Positions 50,438 to 58,011 of a stretch of 60,107 nt of DNA are shown piece after piece. The stretch comes from CAYXZP01 sp964469485. GTDB lineage: Bacteria > Desulfobacterota > Binatia > UBA1149 > CAYXZP01. Position 1 is the first letter of the stretch; each line of letters opens with the position of its first letter. Where the stretch lies: contig CAYXZP010000005.1 of NCBI GenBank assembly GCA_964469485.1, forward strand, positions 1 to 60,107, in the 5' to 3' direction. The position numbers were made by a program, and so were the translations under genes. Under the pieces are notes generated by a model. That model had not been told where the DNA came from. It saw nothing but the letters and a program-made list of their open reading frames with translations, and ran no database searches.

Positions 50438-51682
50438 TCAGAAGACCACGGGCAGGGATGCCGGCGCGCGGAAGGTGAGACCCGTGATGTGAAGGTCCGC
50501 GGCGTCCGGGTCGAGCCTCATCCCGGGCAGGCGATCGAGAAGCGCGTTGATCGCCACGCGTGTCTCCATGCGCGCGAGGTGGTTGCCGAGACAGGAGTGT
50601 GTGCCGAAGGCGAAGGCCATGTGCTGTCGCAACGGGCGGCGGATGTCGAAGCTCTCGGGGTCCTCCCAGCGGCCCTCGTCGTGGTTGGCCGCACCCAGGT
50701 TCACGTGGACTATCTCGCCGGCCTTGATCTCCGCACCGCAGACCTCGGTGTCGGCCACCGCCGTGCGCATGATGCCGAGAAGCGGGGCCTCCCAGCGAAG
50801 CCCTTCCTCGAAGGCCTGGTTGAACAGAGCGCGGTCCTTTCTTAGCGCGTCGAGCTGTTCGGGGTGGGAGAGAAGACCGTAAAGAAGATTGCTCGAGGAC
50901 CGGTAGGTGGTCTCGGCCCCCGCTGGCGCCAACAGCCTGAGGAAGCTGAAAATGGCCTCGCCGTCGAGCCGCTCGCCGTCGAGCTCGGCCGCGGCCAGCA
51001 CACTGATCAGGTCATCGCCGGGCGCGCTTCGTTTTTCTTCCAGTATGCGCGCGAACAGACCGCGCAGTTTCGCGGAGGCCTCTTTGGCACGTTCGAAGTC
51101 GTGGGTGAGGCTTATCAGCTCGACGGCCCAGCGGTGGAAGTCGTCATAGTCGTCCTCGCCGACCCCTATCATCTCGGCGATCACGGCCACCGGAAACGGG
51201 AAGGTCAGCTCCCGCACCAGATCGGCCCGCCCGCGGTCGGCGAAGCGGTCGATGAGCCCGTTGACGATGGGGCTTACCAGTTCGCGCTCCCAGGTGTCCA
51301 TGGCCTTCTTGGTGAAGGCCTGCTTGAGCAGCCCGCGCTGTCCGGTGTGCTCGGGCGGGTCCATCTCGAGGATGGTCTTGCCCATCACCGTGCCCATGGT
51401 CATCGAGTAGCCGGCTGAATTGAAGCGGGAGGAATCGCGCAGCACTTCCGACACGGACTCGTAGGAAACGGCCGACCAAAGCTCGAAGCCTTCCACGAGG
51501 ATGCTGCCCGACTTGGTCGCGTCCTTGTGCTGCACGTTGCCGCCCATCAGTTCGGCGACGTCTATCCTGACCATCGGCCCCATGGCCCTCAGTTCGGAAA
51601 AGCGCGGGTAGGGATTGCGGACGCGGCCCGCACCCTGCAGGCGGTTGAAAGCCTCAAAGGGATCGTAGCTTGTCTCTTCCAC
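50438..51682 (-). CDS. cytochrome P450
   Basis: 414 residues, normal for a bacterial class I P450. I-helix APAGAETTYRSS with E-x-x-R-like ETTYR; haem loop FAFGTHSCLGNHLARME (FxxGxxxCxG, Cys as thiolate ligand). GTG at 51680-51682 is preceded by GGAG (51692-51695), and the residues after it (VEETSYDPFEAFNRLQ) look like a P450 N-terminus, so the gene is complete and the scaffold gap lies upstream. No ferredoxin or reductase is encoded nearby. The product is expected to hydroxylate a hydrophobic substrate; a link to the SCP2 module of the next gene is inference. Confidence 0.9.
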   Translation of the reverse strand: MEETSYDPFEAFNRLQGAGRVRNPYPRFSELRAMGPMVRIDVAELMGGNVQHKDATKSGSILVEGFELWSAVSYESVSEVLRDSSRFNSAGYSMTMGTVMGKTILEMDPPEHTGQRGLLKQAFTKKAMDTWERELVSPIVNGLIDRFADRGRADLVRELTFPFPVAVIAEMIGVGEDDYDDFHRWAVELISLTHDFERAKEASAKLRGLFARILEEKRSAPGDDLISVLAAAELDGERLDGEAIFSFLRLLAPAGAETTYRSSSNLLYGLLSHPEQLDALRKDRALFNQAFEEGLRWEAPLLGIMRTAVADTEVCGAEIKAGEIVHVNLGAANHDEGRWEDPESFDIRRPLRQHMAFAFGTHSCLGNHLARMETRVAINALLDRLPGMRLDPDAADLHITGLTFRAPASLPVVF

Positions 51683-51695
51683 GGTCAAGTTCTCC

Positions 51696-51705
51696 NNNNN
51701 NNNNN
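51696..51705. other. 10-N scaffold gap between TetR and P450
   Basis: Unknown bases separate the TetR C-terminus (ending EIMKI) from the P450 ribosome site (GGAG at 51692-51695). The reading frame stays open across the N run only by chance of the placeholder length. The stop of TetR is missing. Confidence 0.9.
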
Positions 51706-52321
51706 TGATCTTCATTATCTCGTTGCGGTGGGCCTCGGCCTCGCGCGGGTCGAGCGGATCGAAGCCTCCGCCGGGAAGCAGGGCCGGCATCGCGGCGACA
51801 AAGAAAAGGGTCGAGCCCGCGATCGCCGAGGCCAGATGCTCGGGGGCCACCGGGGATGACCCGGCGATCTGGCCGGCCTCGCTTTCCATGAAACGGCCGA
51901 CCAGCTCGAAGAAGGGACGGATGTGTGTGGCCACGGCCCCGGGCTGCGTGCCGCCGGCCCCGGCCACCTCGCGCAGCACGATGCGGGCAAAGCTGGGCCG
52001 GGCAATAACGAAGTCCACCCAGGCAGAGACCGCGGCCTCTATCCTTTCCATTGCGGTGCCCCGGCCCTCGAGCGCTTCGGTCAGCGGTTCCAACCAAGCG
52101 CCCAGCAAGAGGCCGAGCACGGCGTCGTAAAGCTCACGCTTGTCGCGGAAGTAGTAGACGATCGAGGCGCGGCGGATGCCGACCGCCTCGGCGATGTCCT
52201 GAAGCCGGGTGCCCTCGTAGCCGCTCTCGGCAAAGGCCCTCTCGGCGGCATGGACTATGGCAGCGCGGGTCTGCTCGCTGCGGGTGCCCAGCTTGGTGAG
52301 CTTTACGGCTGGTTCGGACAC
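51706..52321 (-). CDS. TetR-family regulator (3' end lost in gap)
   Basis: 205 residues visible, lacking only the stop. HTH: AAERAFAESGYEGTRLQDIAEA and VGIRRASIVYYFRDKRELYD (tetR signature). GTG start at 52319-52321. The promoter -10 box ends only six bases upstream, so the mRNA is probably leaderless. Upstream lies a 24-base inverted repeat filling the -35/-10 spacer, an obvious autoregulatory operator. Directly upstream of P450 and the four-module fusion on the same strand, so a regulator of that operon. Not fused to P450 despite the open frame through N bases. Confidence 0.88.
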
Positions 52322-52327
52322 AGCGGC

Positions 52328-52357
52328 AATCTACCTGCGTGCAGGTAGATTCGTCAA
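52328..52357 (-). promoter_or_regulatory. promoter with 24-base inverted-repeat operator
   Basis: Minus strand: TTGACG (52352-52357), 18-base spacer, TAGATT (52328-52333). The inverted repeat AATCTACCTGC-GT-GCAGGTAGATT occupies 52328-52351, so a bound TetR dimer would cover the spacer and the -10 box. Directly precedes the GTG of TetR at 52321. Confidence 0.75.
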
Positions 52358-52368
52358 GCCCTTTATTT

Positions 52369-54003
52369 TCAGGCCTTAAGAGCGGCTTCGAGCTGGGTCT
52401 TGAGGCGCTTCTTGTCGATCTTGCCGGTCTCGGTCATGGGCAGATCGGCCGACGACGTAAAAAGTATACGGGCCGGCACCTTATAAGATGATAGCTCCCC
52501 CTTCAGGCGGCGCAGCAGCTCGTCCTCGCCAATCTCCCGGCCGGCCGCCAAAACGGCAACCGCGGTCACGGTCTGGCCACGGTCCGGGTGCGGGAGGCCG
52601 ACGACATAGGCCTGCTTTATCTCGTCCTGGGCCTCGAGCAGGACTTCGACCTCACGCGGCGAGACATTGGCGCCCCCCGTTTTTATGACATCCCCGAGGC
52701 GGCCCTCGAAGAAGAGGTGCCCGGCCTCGTTGAAACGGCCGCCGTCGCCGCTGTGGTAGAAGCCCTCCTCGTCGAAGCTCTGTTCGCGTTCGACCTTGTA
52801 GAGGCCCTGCATGACGGAATAGCCGCGCACGAGTATCTCACCGGACTCCCCGGGGCCGAGCACGCGGCCGGTCTCGGGGTCTATCACCCGGTGCTCTAGT
52901 CCGGGAACGCTCCGTCCGAAGCTCCCGCGAAGCTCCTCGGGAAGATCGACGGTCATGTTCTCTATGGTGTGCGGCCCGGCCGTTTCGGTCATCCCCAGGC
53001 TGGTCGCACGCAGCTCGGGGTCGGCCGGCCGCAGCTCCTCGGGCAGTACAGCGTAGATGTTTCCCATGCGAATGGAGGAAAGGTCGCGGCCCGCGAAGCT
53101 CTCGTGCTCGGCCATGGCCTTACCGTAGTGCGGCCAACCGGCGACGATAGTGGCGCGTTCACGCTCGAGATAGTCGAGCGTGGCGCCGGCCTCGAAGCGT
53201 TCCTCGGCAAGCACGCAGGCACCGGCGTGCATGGCTGATAGAAGAACGAACACAAGGCCGCCGACCCAGAAAAAGGGCATCGGCGAGTAGACGCGGTCCT
53301 CGGGAAAAAGCTCGCGGAAGGAGTTCAGGTTGTAGGAGTGGCGCACCAGCGTGCCGTGGCTGTGGACCGCACCCTTGGGATCGGCCGTACTTCCCGAACT
53401 GTAGATGATGACGGCTTGGTCGGCCGGACCCAGCTCGGACTCGACCTCGCCGAGCAGCGCCTCACCCGGCCCGCCCATCTCCTCTCCTTTTCTTATGAGA
53501 GCCTCGGGGCCTTCCCCGGCCCAGGCCGGAAGCCCTTGGCCTCCCCACACACGAACACGCCGCAGGTATGGAAGTGCTTCGACGGCCAGCGGCGGCCCGG
53601 GTGCCGCGGCCAGCGCGGGTGCAAACTGTTCGAGACGGGCCAGGTAGTCGTGACCGAGAAAAGCGGCCACGGTCAAAAGCTCGGCGACGTCGGCGTGGCG
53701 CAGCACCCAGCCGAGCTCGCGGGCCTGGTAGAAAGTGTTTAGCGGCACCACGACGGCGCCGATGCGCGAGGCGGCAAGCCAGGCCAGGACCCAACCGGGA
53801 CCGTTGCCCATGAGAAGCCCCACACGGGCTCCCTTGCCCAGCCCTCCGGCCAGCATACCGATGGCCATCTTGCGCGAGAGGCGCTCGGCCTCGGTGTAGC
53901 TCAGACGCTCCGAGCCGAGCACGACGAGTTCACGGTCGCCGTGGCGGGCGGCCTGCCGGCGAAGCAGTTCGGCAATGGTCGGGGTGAACTCAGGAAATGG
54001 CAT
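52369..54003 (-). CDS. acyl-CoA synthetase (AMP-binding)
   Basis: 544 residues. VIIYSSGSTADPKGAVHSHG (a slightly divergent P-loop), SLGMTETAG, YHSGDGGRFNEAGHLFFEG, VIKTGGANVSPREVE and the C-terminal TETGKIDKKRL lysine motif. Activates an unidentified acid. ATG at 54001-54003. Its promoter lies in the interval shared with the divergent ACAD, which contains operator copy 4. The stop is 18 bases from the TetR operator downstream. Confidence 0.92.
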   Translation of the reverse strand: MPFPEFTPTIAELLRRQAARHGDRELVVLGSERLSYTEAERLSRKMAIGMLAGGLGKGARVGLLMGNGPGWVLAWLAASRIGAVVVPLNTFYQARELGWVLRHADVAELLTVAAFLGHDYLARLEQFAPALAAAPGPPLAVEALPYLRRVRVWGGQGLPAWAGEGPEALIRKGEEMGGPGEALLGEVESELGPADQAVIIYSSGSTADPKGAVHSHGTLVRHSYNLNSFRELFPEDRVYSPMPFFWVGGLVFVLLSAMHAGACVLAEERFEAGATLDYLERERATIVAGWPHYGKAMAEHESFAGRDLSSIRMGNIYAVLPEELRPADPELRATSLGMTETAGPHTIENMTVDLPEELRGSFGRSVPGLEHRVIDPETGRVLGPGESGEILVRGYSVMQGLYKVEREQSFDEEGFYHSGDGGRFNEAGHLFFEGRLGDVIKTGGANVSPREVEVLLEAQDEIKQAYVVGLPHPDRGQTVTAVAVLAAGREIGEDELLRRLKGELSSYKVPARILFTSSADLPMTETGKIDKKRLKTQLEAALKA

Positions 54004-54049
54004 CAGCGGCGGCCGGCCCGCCAGCGTCTTTGACTGATGCGGGCTCTCG

Positions 54050-54079
54050 GATATAGCCTCGAATTTGACTGACCGTCAA
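54050..54079. promoter_or_regulatory. operator copy 4 and divergent promoter
   Basis: TTGAC-TGACC-GTCAA at 54065-54079 (perfect dyad arms). On the minus strand its right arm is TTGACG (54074-54079) followed after 18 bases by TATATC (54050-54055), a promoter for the ligase at 54003. The same dyad lies 28 bases before the + strand GTG of the ACAD at 54107. Fits bidirectional control. Confidence 0.6.
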
Positions 54080-54106
54080 CTTTCTCAGGGTCGGACACTC
54101 ATTCCC

Positions 54107-55252
54107 GTGGAGTTCAACTGGTCGGAAGAAGACCTCGCCTTCCGCCGCGACTTCATCGCCTTTCTCGGCGAGGCCCTGCCCAAGGACTGGAAGGAGGTCT
54201 CCAAGGAGGGGCCCGGAAGCGAGGCGCAAGCCAGCTTCAGCCGCGAGTTCTGCGCGCGCATGGCAAAGCGGGGCTGGCTTACCCAACACTGGCCCGGTGA
54301 GCACGGGGGGCGTGATGCCACACCCTGGCGTCACGCCATAGTCGGCGAGGAACTGTGGGCCCGCGGCGAACCACGCGGCCCGCAGTACATGAACGTCAAC
54401 TGGATCGGGCCGGCCATCATGGCCTTCGGCAGCGACGAGCAAAAGACCCATCACCTGCCGCTCATATCCTCGGGCAACGTTCTTTGGTGCCAGGGCTTCT
54501 CGGAGCCCGAGGCCGGAAGCGACCTGGTGGCACTGAGAACACTAGCGCTCCGTGACGGCGACGATTACGTCGTGAACGGCACCAAGATCTGGACCTCCTA
54601 TGCCAACCACGCCGACTACTGTTTCCTTCTGGTGCGAACCGACCCCGACTCGAAACGACACAAGGGCGTCTCGATCCTTCTCATGCCCATGGACACGGCC
54701 GGCGTCGAGATACGCGAGATCCCCTCGGTGGTCGGCAAACGTTACTTCCACGAGGTCTTCCTCACCGATGCGCGCGTACCCGTGCGGGCACGACTCGGCC
54801 CCGAACACGAAGGCTGGGATGTCGTGACCTACGCCCTTCAATACGAACGGGTGGGCTCGGCCCGCTACGCCCGCGCCAGCCTGACGTTGGACCGCCTGGC
54901 CGAGGAAGCCCGAGGCCGCGGTCTTTTAGAGGACACGACCGTGCAGGAGAAGCTCGGCGAGGCGCGCTGCCTGTGCGAGGCCGCGCGCATGCTCACATAC
55001 CGCGTTATCGACCAGCGCGCGCGCGGACTGCCGCCCACCGCAGACACCAACATCGCGCGCGTGGCCGGCACCCTGGTCGACCGCCTAGTCGGAGAACTCG
55101 CGCTCGAGATATTCGGCAGCGACAGTCTCGAGTACGGCTCCTTTGCCGACTCGAACTTCCGCATGTCGATGACCGCGGGCGTGGCCGTGGGCGCCACCGA
55201 GGTGCAACTAAACCTGATTGCCAGCCGTGTACTGGGCATGCCCAAGGACTAG
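54107..55252 (+). CDS. acyl-CoA dehydrogenase
   Basis: 381 residues. VEFNWSEEDLAFRRDFIAFL start at GTG 54107. The FAD/substrate loop WCQGFSEPEAGSDLVAL is typical, and the C-terminus TAGVAVGATEVQLNLIASR carries the usual GATE motif. The RQ-x-FG FAD-contact motif of the neighbouring subunits is absent (reads YERVGSARYARA), as in alpha-type partners of FadE/ChsE heterotetramers. Likely pairs with one of the two short ACADs downstream. First gene of the + operon 54107-59129, 28 bases after operator copy 4. Confidence 0.92.
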   Translation: MEFNWSEEDLAFRRDFIAFLGEALPKDWKEVSKEGPGSEAQASFSREFCARMAKRGWLTQHWPGEHGGRDATPWRHAIVGEELWARGEPRGPQYMNVNWIGPAIMAFGSDEQKTHHLPLISSGNVLWCQGFSEPEAGSDLVALRTLALRDGDDYVVNGTKIWTSYANHADYCFLLVRTDPDSKRHKGVSILLMPMDTAGVEIREIPSVVGKRYFHEVFLTDARVPVRARLGPEHEGWDVVTYALQYERVGSARYARASLTLDRLAEEARGRGLLEDTTVQEKLGEARCLCEAARMLTYRVIDQRARGLPPTADTNIARVAGTLVDRLVGELALEIFGSDSLEYGSFADSNFRMSMTAGVAVGATEVQLNLIASRVLGMPKD

Positions 55253-55268
55253 GCCGCTAGGCGGCCTA
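55250..55268. repeat. perfect hairpin at the ACAD intergene
   Basis: TAGGCCGC-TAG-GCGGCCTA: an eight-base stem that includes the stop codon of the first ACAD. It could be a stop-codon-overlapping attenuator or an mRNA processing site, since the following ATG (55277) has only an AAAG-like Shine-Dalgarno. Confidence 0.35.
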
Positions 55269-55276
55269 CACTAAAG

Positions 55277-56212
55277 ATGGACTTCGAACTCGACCAGCAG
55301 CAGCAGGCCATAATCGGTGCCGTCTCTTCCCTGCTCGAACGCGGCGCCGGCCCGAAGCGCGCCATAGACCTAGGCAGGCACGGCGAGTACGACACGAAGC
55401 TCCACGAGGAACTGGCGCGCTCGGGCTTCACGGACCTCGCCCTCGCCGAAGGCGGCTCCGCGCTCGAGGCGCTGCTGGCCACCGAAGCGGTCTCGAGGTC
55501 GGCCGGCCAGGTGGCATTCGGCCAGGCCGCTCTAGTCGTGCCGGCCCTTCTCGGTCGCAGCCTTACTGGACCCACGGCCCTGGTGCTGGCCGGCGACAAG
55601 GGGCCGGTGCGTTTCGCCGCCGAGGCGACCAGCTTTCTCATAGACGGCGGCGAGGAGGCCAGGCTTGTCGAATGCAAGGCCGGTTCTGCACCCAAGACGC
55701 TGTCCAACTTCGGCTATCCGATGGGAACCCCTTCCGAGGAGCTTCGCCGCGACGGCCAGGGGCTCGGCCCGGGCTCGGGTGAGAAGCTGCGCGCCTGGTG
55801 GCGCGTCATGCTGGCCGCCGAGGCCGTCGGGGCGATGTCGGCTGCCATGGAGGTCACCACTGAGTATTTGAAGAACCGGCGGCAGTTCGGACGCACGATC
55901 GCATCCTTCCAGGCCGTCCAGCACCGTCTGGCCGAGTGCAAGGTGCTCAGCGAGGGCGCGCGCTGGCTCGCTTACGAGGCGGCTGCCTTGGGCGCGCCGC
56001 CCGAGCGGGCCGCGCTGGCCGCCGCGCACGCGCTCAGCACGGCCGGGCGTGTGTTCGTAGAGACCCACCAACTGTCCGGTGCCATCGGCTTCACGCACGA
56101 GCATGACCTGCACGTGTGGTCGATGCGTCTGCAGGCGCTGCGCATCGAGATGGGCGGCACGGCCGGCCATCGCCGCGCCGTTAGCCTTACGCGTTGGATG
56201 GCCGAGGCCTGA
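55277..56212 (+). CDS. short acyl-CoA dehydrogenase (beta-type)
   Basis: 311 residues, about 70 shorter than a usual ACAD. N-terminus MDFELDQQQQAIIGAVSSLL. The FAD-contact loop NRRQFGRTIASFQAVQHRLAE is present, plus IGFTHEHDLHVWSMRL, with Glu where FadE-like enzymes hold the catalytic base. The middle beta domain is reduced. A second short ACAD follows after seven bases. Heteromeric ACADs in steroid side-chain degradation use such adjacent short genes, so an alpha2beta2 complex with 54107 is the best inference. Confidence 0.85.
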   Translation: MDFELDQQQQAIIGAVSSLLERGAGPKRAIDLGRHGEYDTKLHEELARSGFTDLALAEGGSALEALLATEAVSRSAGQVAFGQAALVVPALLGRSLTGPTALVLAGDKGPVRFAAEATSFLIDGGEEARLVECKAGSAPKTLSNFGYPMGTPSEELRRDGQGLGPGSGEKLRAWWRVMLAAEAVGAMSAAMEVTTEYLKNRRQFGRTIASFQAVQHRLAECKVLSEGARWLAYEAAALGAPPERAALAAAHALSTAGRVFVETHQLSGAIGFTHEHDLHVWSMRLQALRIEMGGTAGHRRAVSLTRWMAEA

Positions 56213-56219
56213 GCTGCCC

Positions 56220-57170
56220 GTGTTGAGCCTGCAACCCAGCGAGATCCAGCGGGCTGTCACAGACACGGTCGAATCGTTTTGCCGCGACAACCCCGCCAGC
56301 GAGATACTGGCCGAGCCCGGCCAGCGTCTGCCCATTGCCTGGCGCGCACTGGGCGGTCTCGGCGTGCTCGCTCTTGCAAGCCGCGAGGGCCAGGGCGGCA
56401 TGCTCGAGGCCGTGGCGGCCCTGGACGCGCTCGGCGCCGCCGGCTTTCCCGGACCGCTGGCCGCAAGCTTCCTCGCCACCGAGCTTCTCGAAACCGACGA
56501 GGCCGCGGCGGTCGCCAGCGGCCTAAAGATCGCGACCTTCGCACCGGGGCCTCTTGTTCCCTGGGCCTCTGTGGCCGATGTCATCCTGAGCCTGGACGGC
56601 GAGCGTATCGTCGAGGCCGAGCCGGCCGGCGACATAGAAACGGTGGCAACCGTGGGCGGGGAGCCCTGGGGACGTTGCGATCTTCGGACGGTCGCCGAGC
56701 TGGCCACCGGAGACCGCGTGCTCCACGGCTTCGCGCGCTATGACACCGCGCTGGCCGCCTACACGACAGGTCTTGCACGCGAGCTTGTCCGGCGCGCGGC
56801 CGAACACGCCGCCACACGCCGGCAGTTCGGGCGAGCCATCGGAGAGTTCCAAGCGGTTGCCCATCCGCTGGCCGACTGTTCGGCGAAGCTTTCGGCCTCG
56901 GGGACGCTTGCCGCGCGCGCGGCCTATGCCATCGACGAGGGCGCGGGTGACCGTCCGCGCCGCGCCGCCGCCGCTTGGATGTGGGCGCGAGTGACGGCCG
57001 TGGAAACGGCCGCGGTCTGCCACCAGGTCTTCGGCGCCATGGGCATAACGCTCGAGGGTCCGGTCTACGCCCTTAGCCGGCGCATCCGTCAGACGGTCTC
57101 ACAGGAACAGTACCGCCAGGAATGCCTGGCCGAACTCATGCTCGAGGCCATCCCACTTTCGCCACTTTGA
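56220..57170 (+). CDS. short acyl-CoA dehydrogenase (beta-type, second copy)
   Basis: 316 residues. GTG 56220 (VLSLQPSEIQRAVTDTVESF); TTG 56223 is also possible. FAD motif TRRQFGRAIGEFQAVAHPLAD, then FGAMGITLEGPVYALSRR, with Glu in place of the HEHD stretch of its neighbour. It too lacks a full middle domain. Tandem-duplicate look with 55277, but sequence identity by eye is low outside the motifs, so it may pair with a different alpha partner (54107 or 58008). Ten bases before the crotonase. Confidence 0.83.
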   Translation: MLSLQPSEIQRAVTDTVESFCRDNPASEILAEPGQRLPIAWRALGGLGVLALASREGQGGMLEAVAALDALGAAGFPGPLAASFLATELLETDEAAAVASGLKIATFAPGPLVPWASVADVILSLDGERIVEAEPAGDIETVATVGGEPWGRCDLRTVAELATGDRVLHGFARYDTALAAYTTGLARELVRRAAEHAATRRQFGRAIGEFQAVAHPLADCSAKLSASGTLAARAAYAIDEGAGDRPRRAAAAWMWARVTAVETAAVCHQVFGAMGITLEGPVYALSRRIRQTVSQEQYRQECLAELMLEAIPLSPL

Positions 57171-57180
57171 GGAACACGAA

Positions 57181-58011
57181 ATGACAGAGACGATCGACGG
57201 CATCCGTTACGAGGTCAGCGATGGCGTTGCCACCATCACACTGGACCGCCCCGAGCGCGGCAACTCGCTTACGCCGGCCATGCAACCGGCAATGAAACGG
57301 ATTTGGTCCGAGGTGCGTGACTCGAATGAGATCCGTGTGGCCATCGTAACCGCCACGGGCGAGAAACACTTTTGCACCGGCTTCGACGTGTCCGAGGCCG
57401 GAACGGACGCGGCCGCCGCTGATATCTTTGTCGACGGGCCGCTGGAAGAGGCCGTTCACTGGTCGCCTTACCAGAACGAGGTCTGGAAGCCGGTCATCAC
57501 GTGCGTAAACGGTCTTTGCGTCGGCGGCGGGCTGCATCTGGTGGTCGATGCCGACATCGTCATTGCATCCGAGAACGCGGCCTTCATGGACACCCACGTC
57601 AACGTAGGCATGGTCGGGGCTCTCGAGAACATCGGCCTTGCCAAGCGGCTGCCGCTGGGCTCGGCGCTTCGCATGACGCTCATGGGCCGCCACTACCGCA
57701 TGCCGGCCCGGCGGGCCTACGAGCTGGGACTGGTCGACGAGCTGGTCGCCAAGCCGGCCGACCTGATGCCCAAGGCCCAGGAGATGGCGGCCCTTATAAA
57801 GGGGAACTCGCCGGCGGCCACGGCCCGTTCCAAGCAGGCTATCTGGGGCTCGCTCGAGGAGGGTTACACCGAGTCGCTCGAGGAAGGCTGGGAACTCATC
57901 AAGGAGCAGTGGGGGCATCCCGACTTCAAGGAAGGTCCGCGCGCGTTCACCGACAAGCGCACGCCGGCCTGGAACCCGGACCCTGAGGCCAGCGACGGAG
58001 AAGACGACTGA
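57181..58011 (+). CDS. crotonase-family (enoyl-CoA hydratase-like) protein lacking the usual glutamates
   Basis: 276 residues. Oxyanion-hole stretch EKHFCTGFDVSEAG and GLCVGGGLHLVVDADIVIAS mark the crotonase fold. The two catalytic glutamates of classic hydratases are not seen: the GGGCE-type position reads GGGLH, and the PE-type position reads DTHVNVGM. So water addition is uncertain; isomerase, hydrolase or C-C lyase chemistry of the superfamily is equally possible. A longer acidic C-terminal tail (about residues 250-276) is present. Ribosome site GAGGAACA before the ATG. Overlaps the next ACAD start (CTGA). Confidence 0.83.
   Translation: MTETIDGIRYEVSDGVATITLDRPERGNSLTPAMQPAMKRIWSEVRDSNEIRVAIVTATGEKHFCTGFDVSEAGTDAAAADIFVDGPLEEAVHWSPYQNEVWKPVITCVNGLCVGGGLHLVVDADIVIASENAAFMDTHVNVGMVGALENIGLAKRLPLGSALRMTLMGRHYRMPARRAYELGLVDELVAKPADLMPKAQEMAALIKGNSPAATARSKQAIWGSLEEGYTESLEEGWELIKEQWGHPDFKEGPRAFTDKRTPAWNPDPEASDGEDD

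Noticed and set aside
50438..52321. TetR-P450 fusion protein
   Set aside because: The frame is open only across 10 N placeholder bases. The P450 has its own GGAG and GTG start, so two genes.
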